A stretch of 64,000 bases of DNA from Pseudomonadota bacterium (GCA_013285465.1 CP053449.1:2070735-2134734), one strand, 5' to 3'. Positions 26,767-35,622 are shown, counted from the stretch's first letter. A program made the numbers and translations. The notes: generated by a model not told the origin, from the letters alone.

Positions 26767-27339
26767 CTAAGTATCGTTTCTTTCCTTTCGTGCCTTAACA
26801 CCTCTCTTAACACTTCCCCGAAGCGGTGTTGTTCTTAGCTGAGGAGACAATCCTCTCGATATCATAAAACTCATAATATCCACACCTGCCTGATAGATCG
26901 TAGCAGCATCATGTTCAATTTCCTGCACAGGTATTTTCTTCAGATCATACTGTAGGCTACCTCTGGCCTTTGCTCTCAGGCTAAAAACTTCTCTCGTGTC
27001 AGGATGTATAGCGAATGCGTTATGAACGATCGTATTGCGTTTATCTAGTGCTTGTTTAACAGCATCTAATAGTTCATCAAGCTTATCCAGTTCTTTAATG
27101 TCTGGAGCTTCAATTTCAGCTAGTGTGCGTAGAATGTCATTCTTTAATGGAAAAGACATGTGAGTAGTTAGAGCTATAGTTTTAGCATTATCAATCTCAA
27201 GAAGAGCACCAATCAGGTCTTGTAAGACAGATTCTGTTTGTGCACAGGCCGCCGTCACTAATCCTATTGCATGCAAATATTCGGCAGGCAGGTTGCGTGG
27301 GTCAAAATCATAAATAATAGGTGTCTTATTATTCGACAT
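26767..27339 (-). CDS. HEPN-like protein with RNxxxH motif, atypical composition
   Basis: A 190-residue protein, mostly helical. Residues about 118-123 are RNTIVH, which fits the R-x4-6-H signature (Arg followed by a polar residue) of HEPN-domain ribonucleases, inside a helical frame (LDELLDAVKQALDKRNTIVH). The N-terminal FDPRNLPAEYLHAIGLV region resembles conserved hypothetical proteins I have seen in alphaproteobacteria. The tail is very basic. The gene is visibly AT-richer than its neighbours, with codons such as CTA, TTA and AGA that are scarce around it, suggesting transfer. No antitoxin-like partner (MNT nucleotidyltransferase or small antitoxin) is adjacent. RNase activity is inference. 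Confidence 0.6.
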   Translation of the reverse strand: MSNNKTPIIYDFDPRNLPAEYLHAIGLVTAACAQTESVLQDLIGALLEIDNAKTIALTTHMSFPLKNDILRTLAEIEAPDIKELDKLDELLDAVKQALDKRNTIVHNAFAIHPDTREVFSLRAKARGSLQYDLKKIPVQEIEHDAATIYQAGVDIMSFMISRGLSPQLRTTPLRGSVKRGVKARKERNDT

Positions 27340-27367
27340 TAGATATCCAAGACATTAATCACAAACA

Positions 27368-28672
27368 TTAACCGCTTGCCTGCTCTTCCCCGTCTTCTTC
27401 GGGACGGACAGGCACAACACGCACCAGCGTAATCTGGTTGCGCTGGCGGCGCAGGACCTCGAAACGGAAACCGTAGAAACTGAATGTCTGTCCGATTTTG
27501 GGAATGCTCTGGCTTTCATGCAGAATCAATCCCGCCAGCGTCGCATAATCCTCATCCGGCAAATCCCAGTCCAGCTGGCGGTTCAAATCGCGGATCGTCG
27601 CCTTGCCGTCAATCAGATAACTGCCGTCGGGCTGGAAACGCGTCTGGATAGCAGCGACATCATGTTCATCGGTAATCTCGCCGACGATTTCCTCCAGAAT
27701 ATCCTCCAGCGTCACAACCCCGACCAGACTGCCGTATTCATCGACGATGACGGCAAAATGCTCGCGGCGGCGGCGGAATTCCTGCAACTGGTCGAACAAG
27801 GTCGTGGATTCGGGAATGAACCACGGCTCGAACATGCAGTTTTCAATCGTGAACTCTTTCATATCGCCTTCACAGCGGTTCAATTCGCGCAGCAGCATTT
27901 TCGTATGCAGAATACCGACGATATTATCCGGCGTTTCCTGCCAGACCGGCAGGCGCGTATAGGGGCTGCTCAGAACTTCCTCGACCAGCGCCGCAGTTTC
28001 CTGCCCCGCATCAATCATCATCACATTCCGGCGGTGCACCATAATATCGGAAACATCAACATCGGCCAGATCAAGAATCGAGCGCAGCATCGCATGGGCT
28101 TCGGCTTTTTCCTCTTCCTCGGTTTTCTGCCGCTGCAGATCAATCGCGCCGCGCAGCTCGATATCCGGATCTTCATCATCATCCTCGCGGTCAAGATGCA
28201 CCCCGAACATTTTCAGCGTCGTTTCCACGATTTTCGTGACCGTGTCGGTAATCGGCGCCAGCAGAAAAACCAGCGGACGCAAAACCGGCGAGACCGCCAG
28301 CGCCATGCGTTCGGCATTATTAATCGCATAGGTTTTCGGCAGCACTTCGGCAAAAACCAGCACCAGCACCGTCATTCCCAGTGTTGCGTAAACAACACCC
28401 GTTTCTCCGAACAGCGTAATCAGCAGCGAGGTCGCCAAAGCCGAGGCCAGAATATTGACAAGATTATTGCCCAGCAGAATGGCGCCGATCAAACGCTCTT
28501 TTTGTTCCTGCAGCTGTTTCACCGCAGCGGCGCGTTTATTGCCTTTGCGGAACATTGCATGTATCCGCGCGCGCGAGGATGCGGTTAGCGCCGTTTCGGA
28601 GCCTGAAAAAAAGCCCGAGCAGAGCAGCAGCGCAAGAATTGCCAGACCCGTTCCCCATATATACATATCCAT
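27368..28672 (-). CDS. CorC/HlyC-type membrane protein (CNNM + CBS pair)
   Basis: A 434-residue protein with an N-terminal DUF21/CNNM membrane domain of about four segments (LLCSGFFSGSETAL, GAILLGNNLVNILASALAT, VFAEVLPKTYAINNAERMAL). Two CBS domains follow (about 205-335; VSDIMVHRRNVMMID, FAVIVDEYGSLVGVVTLEDILEEIVGEI), then a C-terminal CorC_HlyC domain. Family members act in Mg2+/Co2+ transport or homeostasis, though many are labelled hemolysins. Its place downstream of aroK-aroB on the same strand is common in alphaproteobacteria. Confidence 0.9.
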   Translation of the reverse strand: MDMYIWGTGLAILALLLCSGFFSGSETALTASSRARIHAMFRKGNKRAAAVKQLQEQKERLIGAILLGNNLVNILASALATSLLITLFGETGVVYATLGMTVLVLVFAEVLPKTYAINNAERMALAVSPVLRPLVFLLAPITDTVTKIVETTLKMFGVHLDREDDDEDPDIELRGAIDLQRQKTEEEEKAEAHAMLRSILDLADVDVSDIMVHRRNVMMIDAGQETAALVEEVLSSPYTRLPVWQETPDNIVGILHTKMLLRELNRCEGDMKEFTIENCMFEPWFIPESTTLFDQLQEFRRRREHFAVIVDEYGSLVGVVTLEDILEEIVGEITDEHDVAAIQTRFQPDGSYLIDGKATIRDLNRQLDWDLPDEDYATLAGLILHESQSIPKIGQTFSFYGFRFEVLRRQRNQITLVRVVPVRPEEDGEEQASG

Positions 28673-28731
28673 GATGTTTTGCGTCCTTTAAAAAAGAAAC
28701 ATTAAATTGATTGATACTGATCTCGTCTATC

Positions 28732-29847
28732 TTACACTTTTTTTATACCTGCAAAAGCCGTGTGCAATATATTCCGCACCGTATCGGCGGAAACGCCGTC
28801 GCCGACAAAGGCGCGGCCGGTTTCCCACAGCAGGACAAAGCGCATTTTTCCGTCCCTGTTCTTTTTATCATAACGCATATAATCCATCATCTCCGCCGCC
28901 GCAACAGAAAACGGCGGACGCACGGGAATCCCCAGTTTTTGAAAATGACTGATGACATCCTCCGCCGTGCCGGTCGGGCACAGCCCCATCGCCTCGGAGA
29001 GCTCCGCCGCCATCACCATGCCGATGGCAACCGCCTCGCCGTGACGGAGGCGGTCATCATAACCTGCGGCACGTTCCAACGCATGACCGAATGTATGGCC
29101 AAAATTCAAGAGCGCACGCAAATCATCGGTTTCCTTTTCGTCAAGTGCGACAATCTCGGCCTTGATCGCACAGCTGCGCGCCACCGCGTGACAAACAGCG
29201 TCATTATCAAGCGCCAGCACGGCCGCGCCGTTTTCCTGCAGCCAGTCCCAGAACGCCGAATCATGGATCAGCCCGTATTTGGCGGTTTCGGCATAACCGG
29301 CTTTCAGCTCCCGCTCCGGCAATGTCTTAAGCGTATCCGTGTCGATGACCACCGCATCCGGCTGGTAAAAGGCGCCGATCAAATTCTTGCCTGCAGCCGT
29401 ATTAATACCGGTCTTGCCGCCGACGGAGCTGTCAACCTGTGCCAGCAGCGTTGTCGGCAGCTGCACAAAGCCGATGCCGCGCAGCAGAATGGCGGCGATA
29501 AACCCTGCCAGATCACCGACAACGCCGCCGCCCAGCGCAAATATTGTTGTCCGGCGGTCAATGGCTTTTGTCAGGATGTCCTGCGCGATTTTCTCGACAT
29601 TGGCAAAGCTTTTGCTGTCCTCCCCCGGCGTAACGGCGTAAACCGCAATCATATCCCAGCCCGCCTGTTTCAGCGCCGCCAGAACCTGATCCTGATAAAG
29701 CGCTGCGACATTTTCATCCGTCATCAGGATACCCCGCCCCGCGGCAGGGGGCAGCAATTCCGCCAGCTGCCCGTAAAGCCCGCTGCCGATATGCACAGGG
29801 TAACTGCCCGATGCCGCCTTGACCGTCACAGTTTCATGAATGCCCAT
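28732..29847 (-). CDS. aroB: 3-dehydroquinate synthase
   Basis: A 371-residue NAD-dependent enzyme of the shikimate pathway that makes 3-dehydroquinate from DAHP. Visible marks are IFALGGGVVGDLAGFIAA (NAD/phosphate loop), QLPTTLLAQVDSSVGGKTGIN, KYGLI, and the zinc His in LLNFGHTFGHALE and RHGEAVAIGM. Its start overlaps the end of aroK by 14 bases, so the two are translationally coupled. CorC follows. Confidence 0.97.
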   Translation of the reverse strand: MGIHETVTVKAASGSYPVHIGSGLYGQLAELLPPAAGRGILMTDENVAALYQDQVLAALKQAGWDMIAVYAVTPGEDSKSFANVEKIAQDILTKAIDRRTTIFALGGGVVGDLAGFIAAILLRGIGFVQLPTTLLAQVDSSVGGKTGINTAAGKNLIGAFYQPDAVVIDTDTLKTLPERELKAGYAETAKYGLIHDSAFWDWLQENGAAVLALDNDAVCHAVARSCAIKAEIVALDEKETDDLRALLNFGHTFGHALERAAGYDDRLRHGEAVAIGMVMAAELSEAMGLCPTGTAEDVISHFQKLGIPVRPPFSVAAAEMMDYMRYDKKNRDGKMRFVLLWETGRAFVGDGVSADTVRNILHTAFAGIKKV

Positions 29848-30373
29848 TTATATACTCCAATACAGCGTCTCTTACTTTATGCCCCATCGCCCGCGGTGAT
29901 AAATCCGCACTGCAATCCACCGTCACATCCGCCTGGGCATAAACCGGATAGCGTTTTTCTATCAGCGCCTCCAGAACGGCGCGGGAATCCGTATTTTGCA
30001 AAAGCGGGCGGTGCGATGTGCGCGATGTGCGTTCCACCAGCAGATCCAGATCGGCCTTCAGCCAGACGGACACCGCCATATTTTTGATATTGTTCCGCGT
30101 GACCTCGTTCATAAAGGCGCCGCCGCCTGTTGCCAGTACCAGCGGTCCTTCCGTCAGCAGCCGCTCGATAACGCGAACCTCGCCCTCACGGAACCCCGTC
30201 TCGCCGTAAAGGTCAAAGATCTCCTGCACCGAACATCCGGCGGCCTCTTCAATTTCACGGTCGGCATCTGCAAAGCGCATATGCAGCAGCTTTGCGATTT
30301 CACGGCCCACCCGCGTCTTCCCTGCCCCCATCAATCCGACAAGAACAATGTTTTGCTCGCGCGATTTTCCCAT
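29834..30373 (-). CDS. aroK: Shikimate kinase
   Basis: A 179-residue P-loop kinase that phosphorylates shikimate. Walker A is GLMGAGKTRVG. The shikimate site has DADREIEEAAG and GFREGEVRVIE, then LATGGGAF, and the lid has RTSHRPLLQ. Length is normal. It is the first gene of aroK-aroB-corC and faces away from xerD, as in many alphaproteobacteria. Confidence 0.97.
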   Translation of the reverse strand: MGKSREQNIVLVGLMGAGKTRVGREIAKLLHMRFADADREIEEAAGCSVQEIFDLYGETGFREGEVRVIERLLTEGPLVLATGGGAFMNEVTRNNIKNMAVSVWLKADLDLLVERTSRTSHRPLLQNTDSRAVLEALIEKRYPVYAQADVTVDCSADLSPRAMGHKVRDAVLEYINGHS

Positions 30374-30600
30374 GTAAAATTCTCTATCCTCTCGAAATGA
30401 TTGTAGAATCGCTCCGGAAAAATAACAAAACTTAAATTTTCCGCGGCGGAAAATAAATTAATTCCGCGCCGCCGCATGAAATAACATAATGCGGATATTA
30501 CAAAATGCTCGCCTTGAACATAATAAAATAACGTAGAATCAAGACACTGTATTATTTTCCATCATCATGAAATATTTTTCCAATTTTATGAAAAAACTTA

Positions 30601-30629
30601 TTGACAATACCCTATGGCTATGCGATATT
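30601..30629 (+). promoter_or_regulatory. Sigma-70-type promoter, distal
   Basis: TTGACA (30601-30606), a 17-base spacer, and GATATT (30624-30629). It lies about 160 bases before the 50-residue membrane protein gene. Confidence 0.6.
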
Positions 30630-30718
30630 CTGCTGTACGGTAAATAGGTATCTTAGCTTGCATACAGAAGTCCAGTCGTGTGACAAACCAAGGCACCTAA
30701 ATCCCCGGCAAACGAAGT

Positions 30719-30748
30719 TTGACCGTGGACAATTAAATCGAGTACGAT
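30719..30748 (+). promoter_or_regulatory. Sigma-70-type promoter, proximal
   Basis: TTGACC (30719-30724), an 18-base spacer, and TACGAT (30743-30748). It would give a leader of about 35 bases before the small gene's ATG. Confidence 0.55.
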
Positions 30749-30789
30749 AGAATGCATAGAGTAAAAAACTGAAAAGAAAACAGGTAACT

Positions 30790-30942
30790 ATGCGCTTTAT
30801 CACAATCCTCTTTTTTTGTTGTCTCATTGGTCTGACCGTCGGTTTCGGGGCGCTGGCCGTCTGGGATATGCCCCAGCCGAAAGAACATGTTGAGAAAACC
30901 GTGGATAACGGGCGTTTTTTCGGAAATAATGGTGAAAAGTAG
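30790..30942 (+). CDS. Small single-TM protein (50 residues) between aroK and xerD
   Basis: The sequence reads MRFITILFFCCLIGLTVG, continues FGALAVWDMPQPKEHVEKTV, and ends with a polar tail NGRFFGNNGEK; TAG at 30940-30942. Residues about 3-25 form one membrane segment. The WD-P-P-x-x-x-VEK-x(5-8)-RF pattern after it matches short hypothetical proteins I associate with the same locus in other alphaproteobacteria, from memory. The ribosome binding site is ACAGGT. Two promoters lie upstream. Function unknown. It is too short for usual ORF cut-offs and easily missed. Confidence 0.65.
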   Translation: MRFITILFFCCLIGLTVGFGALAVWDMPQPKEHVEKTVDNGRFFGNNGEK

Positions 30943-31265
30943 AAGTAATCTAACAAGATAGCGAATCACCATAAGATAAGATTGGCATAACTCCAGGCAG
31001 CCCTTTAAACGGCAAGTGCGCAATGTGTACGGGAAAACCACTATTCCCTTATCCCATTGAAAAGAAAAGATTAAAAAATTTTCATATATTGCACTTGCTT
31101 TTTTTGCCAAAATACGGCCTTATGTCGTATAGGCAGTTGAAAAAGATGCGTTATGAAGCGCTTTTAAAAATTTTCTGTTAAAGGAATATTTTTTAAAGAC
31201 GCTCCTATAAAAGATAATAACCGTAACGCATCGCATGGTGAAAACGAAAGAAGAAGGAGAGAAAG
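30943..31265 (+). other. Upstream region of xerD
   Basis: A 323-base AT-rich region without a convincing gene. It ends with the strong xerD ribosome binding site AAGGAGAG (31253-31260). A possible weak promoter, TTGCAC at 31089 with a poor -10 around 31112, precedes a leader of about 145 bases. No clear terminator for the small membrane protein gene is visible. Confidence 0.4.
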
Positions 31266-32258
31266 ATGGCACGTCCAGGTCGTCCCCGTCAACCCAGAGC
31301 CCCGCTTCCGGTAACGGTCGAAGGGTTTTTGGAAATGTTGATTTCCGAACGCGGTGCAGCGATGAATACAAAGCATGCATATGAACGCGATCTTGCAGAT
31401 GTCTGCGCATTCCTGCGTAAGCAGAACAAAGACATCGAAACGGCATCCACAGATGATTTGAAAGAATATCTTGCGGATTTGGCCGAGCGTCACAACGCGA
31501 AAAGCAAAAGCAAACACGTCAACGGCGGTAAAACCGCAGCGCGCACAATCGCCCGCCGCATTTCCGCCCTGCGTCAATATTATGGTTTCATGATCACGGA
31601 AAGCAAGCGTGAGGACGATCCGACCACAGGTCTGGAAAGCCCGAAACAAACACGCGCTCTGCCGAAGGTTCTGACAGAAGAAGAAGTCAGCATCCTGATC
31701 AAAACAGCCGCAGGCCGCGGCACGCCGGAAAACATCCGTCTGGTATCTCTGCTTGAGATCCTGTATGCGACGGGTCTTCGTGTTTCCGAACTGGTCGGTC
31801 TGGAAGTTTCGGCTGTCGGCGAAGGCTGCCGTTTCATCATGGTTGAGACAAAAGGCGGCCGCGAACGTATGGCGCCGCTGTCCGAACCGGCACAAAAAGC
31901 GCTTGAAAACTATATGCGCATCCGCCCGCGTTTCCTGTCGCACGAGCGCAAGGAACTGCTTGAAAAATGGCTGTTCCCGTCCCGCACGTCCGAATCCGGT
32001 CACCTGACCCGTCAGCGTTTTGCACAGCTTCTGAAAGAGCTGGCGCATCAAGCTGATCTGGATCCGGATCGCGTCAGCCCGCACGTATTGCGTCACGCAT
32101 TTGCAACGCACCTTCTGCAGCACGGCGCTGATCTGCGCTCTGTCCAGAAGATGCTTGGTCACGCGGATATCGCGACCACGCAAATCTACACGCAAGTGCT
32201 GGATGATCAGGCAACAGACACCGTCACGGAAAAACATCCGATGGCTGCTGAGAAATAA
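31266..32258 (+). CDS. xerD: Tyrosine recombinase XerD
   Basis: A 330-residue site-specific recombinase that resolves chromosome dimers at dif with XerC and FtsK. The N-terminal core-binding domain (about 15-110) precedes the catalytic domain. Catalytic residues seen are Arg172 in ATGLRVSELV, Lys in ETKGGRERMAPL, His-x-x-Arg in SPHVLRHAFATHLL, His in MLGHADIATTQ, and nucleophile Tyr308 in IYTQV. Position next to aroK-aroB and accA is the conserved alphaproteobacterial place of xerD rather than of an integron or phage integrase. The N-terminus has a short basic Pro/Arg-rich extension. Confidence 0.92.
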   Translation: MARPGRPRQPRAPLPVTVEGFLEMLISERGAAMNTKHAYERDLADVCAFLRKQNKDIETASTDDLKEYLADLAERHNAKSKSKHVNGGKTAARTIARRISALRQYYGFMITESKREDDPTTGLESPKQTRALPKVLTEEEVSILIKTAAGRGTPENIRLVSLLEILYATGLRVSELVGLEVSAVGEGCRFIMVETKGGRERMAPLSEPAQKALENYMRIRPRFLSHERKELLEKWLFPSRTSESGHLTRQRFAQLLKELAHQADLDPDRVSPHVLRHAFATHLLQHGADLRSVQKMLGHADIATTQIYTQVLDDQATDTVTEKHPMAAEK

Positions 32259-32284
32259 GCCTGATTACAAAAGCGAATTCTAAG

Positions 32285-32315
32285 AAAAGGGAGCTTTGAA
32301 AGCTCCCTTTTTTTT
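32285..32315 (+). terminator. Intrinsic terminator after xerD
   Basis: A 12-bp perfect stem (AAAAGGGAGCTT / AAGCTCCCTTTT), a 3-base loop and a run of eight T. Strong, and placed just before accA, so accA needs its own promoter or read-through. Confidence 0.92.
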
Positions 32316-32355
32316 GCTAATCTCGTGCTTCCAAAAATAAAAAGGAAAAAAGAGG

Positions 32356-33297
32356 ATGCTGGAATTTGAAAAGCCGCTGATCGAGCTGGAGAAAAAAATT
32401 GCCGAGCTGGAACGCATGAGCAATGACAATGATGTCTCCATTGCGGACGAATTGTCGCGCCTGCGCAAAAAGGCCGACCGCATCGTCAAGGACACCTATG
32501 CCGATCTGGCGCCGCAGCAGAAAGTTGCCGTTGCACGCCACCCGCTGCGTCCGCATTTCGTCGATTACGTCAAAAAACTGGTGACGGATTTTACCCCCTT
32601 GGCCGGTGACCGGCTCTTCGGCGATGATCATGCGCTGCTGGGCGGGCTAGGCCGTTTTCAGGGCCGTCCCTGCGTCATTATGGGGCAGGAAAAAGGCCAT
32701 GATACCGACAGCCGCATCCATCACAATTTCGGTATGACTCGTCCGGAAGGCTACCGCAAGGCGCAGCGTCTGTTATCACTGGCCGGGCGGTTTCAACTGC
32801 CGGTCATTACGCTGGTTGATACGGCAGGTGCTTATCCCGGTATCGGCGCGGAAGAGCGCGGACAATCCGAAGCCATCGCCAAATCAATCGAATCATGCCT
32901 GCGCTGCACCACGCCGATTATCTCCGTTGTCATCGGCGAAGGCGGCTCCGGCGGTGCCGTCGCGATTGCCACGGCCAACCGCGTTCTTATGCTGGAACAT
33001 GCGATTTACAGCGTCATTTCTCCCGAGGGCTGCGCCTCCATCCTCTGGCGCAGCGGCGATTATGCCCGCGATGCGGCGGAAGCACTAAAACTGACGGCAC
33101 AGGATTTGAAAGAGCTGGAAATCATTGACGATATTATTACCGAACCGGTCGGCGGCGCACACCGCTTCCCGCAAAAAACCATCGAAAATGTCGGTCAGGC
33201 GGTTATCAAACATCTGGATGAGCTGAAAGACATGGACGCAGATGCCCTAAAACGCGACCGGCAGGAGCGTTTCCTGAAAATCGGCGACCGGTTTTAA
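32356..33297 (+). CDS. accA: Acetyl-CoA carboxylase carboxyltransferase subunit alpha
   Basis: A 313-residue subunit that with AccD transfers the carboxyl group from biotin to acetyl-CoA in the first step of fatty acid synthesis. Marks are [17 protein letters not shown] at the N-terminus, [37 protein letters not shown]-like [18 protein letters not shown], and GEGGSGGA with the oxyanion loop. Normal length. AGAGG sits directly before the ATG. Its end overlaps the converging methyltransferase gene by four bases. Confidence 0.97.
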   Translation: MLEFEKPLIELEKKIAELERMSNDNDVSIADELSRLRKKADRIVKDTYADLAPQQKVAVARHPLRPHFVDYVKKLVTDFTPLAGDRLFGDDHALLGGLGRFQGRPCVIMGQEKGHDTDSRIHHNFGMTRPEGYRKAQRLLSLAGRFQLPVITLVDTAGAYPGIGAEERGQSEAIAKSIESCLRCTTPIISVVIGEGGSGGAVAIATANRVLMLEHAIYSVISPEGCASILWRSGDYARDAAEALKLTAQDLKELEIIDDIITEPVGGAHRFPQKTIENVGQAVIKHLDELKDMDADALKRDRQERFLKIGDRF

Positions 33298-33902
33298 GAT
33301 TTCCGCGCAATCAGGCGTATAAGTGCGCCCTCACCCTGATGCCTGCCGCTATTCAGGGTCTCGACGCTTTCTTCCAGCCGCAGAATATCCAACATGCCGA
33401 AATCCGCGCGCAGTGTTTCTTCCGAAAAAAGCATCTCCGCTTCCTGCGGACCGCCGGAAGCGTATTCCAGCTGTTCTTTTCTGAAGCCTTCCAGCAGCAG
33501 CAGCCCGCCCGGTTTCAAACAGGCAACATATTTTGCATGGATATCATGCCGCAAATCGGGCATCAGGTGGAAATAGCTGACGACAACACCGTCATAATGC
33601 CCCGTTTTGAAATCAAATTCCTCCACGCCCGATACATCCGCCTGCAGCGTGACGCCGTAATGCTGTGCCGCCGCCAATGCTTTTTGCACGCCGGCGGTAG
33701 AACCGTCAAAACTATGAACATCAAAACCCTGCCGTGCCAGAAACACGCCGTTACGCCCGTCACCATCGGCGGGCAGCAGAATTTTACCCTGCGGGGGGAA
33801 AAGAGAGATGGCATCTTTTAGAAAAGCGAGCGGCGCCTCCCCGAAGAAAGCGCCGTCTTGTGCATAGCGTTCATTCCAGAAATCACGCCATTGCTGTTCC
33901 AT
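33294..33902 (-). CDS. SAM-dependent methyltransferase, TehB-like
   Basis: A 202-residue class I methyltransferase. It has [21 protein letters not shown] at the N-terminus, motif I as [16 protein letters not shown], an acidic residue after VHSFDGS, and motif IV-like [16 protein letters not shown], then a [12 protein letters not shown] strand. This resembles TehB/thiopurine-like methyltransferases and the small-molecule methyltransferases found in many alphaproteobacteria. Substrate unknown. It is the last gene of a leftward group with the DUF4167 gene. Confidence 0.75.
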   Translation of the reverse strand: MEQQWRDFWNERYAQDGAFFGEAPLAFLKDAISLFPPQGKILLPADGDGRNGVFLARQGFDVHSFDGSTAGVQKALAAAQHYGVTLQADVSGVEEFDFKTGHYDGVVVSYFHLMPDLRHDIHAKYVACLKPGGLLLLEGFRKEQLEYASGGPQEAEMLFSEETLRADFGMLDILRLEESVETLNSGRHQGEGALIRLIARKS

Positions 33903-33941
33903 CGCATCACTCCTGCACCGGATAGGAAGCGTCTTTTAAAC

Positions 33942-34376
33942 TCAGGCCGGTTCCGGTGTGCGTGCGGTTTTATTGGACGCACGGTTACGTTTTTCAGCGG
34001 TTTCGATTTCATCCGCCAAAGAAACATCCTTGCCGTCAACAACTGGCGTCTGAACATTACCGTCCACGCCGTCCGCCTTGCTGTTTGTACTGCGCGGCTG
34101 TTGTTGCTGTTTATTCTCTTCATTCGCATTGATCAGACGCTGATAATGCTCCGCATGCTGCAAATAACTTTCGGCCAGCACATGATCGCTGCCGGCTGAG
34201 GCATCACGCGCCAAAGCAACATATTTATCATAGACCTGCTGTGCATTGCCGCGGATACGGACATCGGGGCCGTTACTGTCAAAAACCTGCGTGCGGGAAT
34301 TATTCGTTCTGTTACGGCCAGCTCTGTTATTACCGTTGCTGTTCCGTGAACGCCGGGGGTTCGAACCGTGTTTCAT
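33942..34376 (-). CDS. DUF4167 protein
   Basis: A 144-residue protein with an Asn/Arg-rich N-terminus (KHGSNPRRSRNSNGNNRAGR). The DUF4167 core follows (about 31-82: FDSNGPDVRIRGNAQQVYDK, then a helix ending YLQHAEHYQRLI), with a low-complexity Gln/Asn and acidic tail. The family is confined mostly to alphaproteobacteria and usually sits beside prmC, as here. The basic N-terminus suggests nucleic acid binding, but this is inference. Confidence 0.9.
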   Translation of the reverse strand: MKHGSNPRRSRNSNGNNRAGRNRTNNSRTQVFDSNGPDVRIRGNAQQVYDKYVALARDASAGSDHVLAESYLQHAEHYQRLINANEENKQQQQPRSTNSKADGVDGNVQTPVVDGKDVSLADEIETAEKRNRASNKTARTPEPA

Positions 34377-34674
34377 TGCTGCTCCATCTCGTGCTTCGAT
34401 ATGTTTTTTAGTGCTCCCAAAAAGCCCTTACCGGTTCTTACTTTCGCGCATTTTTATATTTCGCACCGGTTTTTGATATTTTTTGCGTATTTTTATATAG
34501 TTAGCAAGTTTTCTTCGCAACAAATATCTGGGCTTCATTCATAATAACGCGGATTGCGCAAAAGGGTAAAGCCCTTTTTTGCACAGAAAATAACACTCAA
34601 GCTCCGCATATGCGGACATAATAGCCGTCCGACCCGCGAAATCAAGCGGTTTCTTGCCCTTTTGCGTCTTTATT
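34377..34674. other. Intergenic region between the DUF4167 gene and prmC
   Basis: AT-rich, 298 bases. It contains a weak symmetric hairpin at 34560-34578 (AAAAGGG / CCCTTTT, 5-base loop) that may end the prmC transcript in either direction. Two similar AT-rich tracts near 34450-34500 (GCGCATTTTTATAT, GCGTATTTTTATAT) are seen. No gene. Confidence 0.4.
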
Positions 34675-35541
34675 TCAGCGGCGAAAAAAAATGCAGCGGT
34701 CGCGTCCGGCCAGGTCTTTTGCACAGCGGATATCGGAAAATCCGCTTTCTTCACACAGCCTGCGCAAATCATCGGCCTGATCATAGCCGATTTCAAAGAC
34801 GCATAATCCGCCCTCTGCCAATAATGCGGGCAGCAGCGCAAGAATCTCGCGGTAGCAATCCAGCCCGTCTGCACCGCCATCCAACGCCTGCAGCGGATCA
34901 AATTCTTTCACCTCGCGCGATAATCCCGCAATATCCGCATGCGGAATATAAGGCGGATTTGATACAATCACATCAAAATGCCCCAGCTTCTTCACATCTT
35001 CCGCTGCGGTCCAATCCAGAACCTGCACGCGGCATCTATCCGCAACCCCCAGTAACCGGGCATTTTCTTCCGCGGTTTTGACCGCCTCCGGCGCGATATC
35101 AACGGCAAGTGCTTCCGCCTTGGGACAAAGACTTAGAAGCGTCAGGGCAATGCAGCCGGTTCCCGTTCCCAGATCAAGCAGGCGAAAGCCGTTATCTTTT
35201 CCTGTGCCCAGTTCCCGCAATACGGTTTCGATCAGGGTTTCGGTATCGGGGCGCGGATCCAGCGTCGCGGGAGAGAGCAGAAAATCCGCGCCGTAAAAAC
35301 CGCGCCGCCCCAGAATGCGCGAAACAGGCTCTCCGTCAATCCGGCGGGTGCGGTAATCCTGCATCTGCCGTATCTGCGTATCTGTCAGCAACTGATCTCT
35401 TTGTGTGACCCATTCCTCGCGCGTGATGCCCAAAACAGCCGATAACAGCAAACGCGCATCCAATGCGGCGGTTTCAATCTCCGCCGCCGCAAAAATATCT
35501 TTTGTCTCTTTATATATATCTGCAACAGACATATTTGACAT
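34675..35541 (-). CDS. prmC: Release factor glutamine N5-methyltransferase
   Basis: A 288-residue enzyme that methylates the Gln of the GGQ motif in peptide chain release factors. It has RRGFYGADFLLSPATLDPRPDTE, motif I LLDLGTGTGCIALTLL, and the NPPY substrate motif in DVIVSNPPYIPHADI. The ATG at 35541 is chosen because AAAGGA sits 8 bases before it. A GTG 24 bases upstream lacks a site. The usual neighbour prfA is absent on this side. The start overlaps the divergent mscS promoter. Confidence 0.93.
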   Translation of the reverse strand: MSNMSVADIYKETKDIFAAAEIETAALDARLLLSAVLGITREEWVTQRDQLLTDTQIRQMQDYRTRRIDGEPVSRILGRRGFYGADFLLSPATLDPRPDTETLIETVLRELGTGKDNGFRLLDLGTGTGCIALTLLSLCPKAEALAVDIAPEAVKTAEENARLLGVADRCRVQVLDWTAAEDVKKLGHFDVIVSNPPYIPHADIAGLSREVKEFDPLQALDGGADGLDCYREILALLPALLAEGGLCVFEIGYDQADDLRRLCEESGFSDIRCAKDLAGRDRCIFFRR

Positions 35542-35562
35542 TATCGAATCCTTTGCTATGCT
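35535..35562 (+). promoter_or_regulatory. Sigma-70-type promoter for the MscS channel gene
   Basis: TTGACA (35535-35540), a 16-base spacer, and TATGCT (35557-35562). The -35 box overlaps the first codons of the divergent prmC gene. Confidence 0.65.
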
Positions 35563-35622
35563 CACATCCGTATAATACGCATGTATTCCTATATAGCAGA
35601 AAGAGGGAAAAAGGAACTCACC

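Larger units (their letters stand above)
30374..30789. other. Intergenic region between aroK and the small membrane protein gene
   Basis: An AT-rich 416-base region. It contains a perfect 9-1-9 inverted repeat, ATTTTCCGC/g/GCGGAAAAT, at 30436-30454, about 65 bases upstream of aroK and a candidate operator for it. It also contains two promoters facing right (listed separately). No gene of usual coding character is seen. The stretch 30637-30718 after the first promoter could be a leader or a small RNA, but I see no clear terminator in it. Confidence 0.5.

Noticed and set aside
27518-28588. A 356-codon plus-strand frame opposite the CorC gene
   Set aside because: His/Gln/Arg-rich antisense shadow of a clearly conserved gene.
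28711-30087. A 458-codon open frame on the plus strand opposite aroB and aroK
   Set aside because: It lies antisense to two well-conserved genes; its composition (many Arg, His, Gln, Pro) is typical of antisense shadows of GC-rich codons.
31164-32237. A 357-codon minus-strand frame opposite xerD
   Set aside because: xerD has all catalytic residues and a perfect ribosome binding site; the antisense frame has Cys/Phe/Arg-rich shadow composition and no family resemblance.
34355-34376. GGTTCGAACC-like sequence that resembles a tRNA T-loop
   Set aside because: No acceptor stem or anticodon arm around it; it encodes the first residues of the DUF4167 protein.
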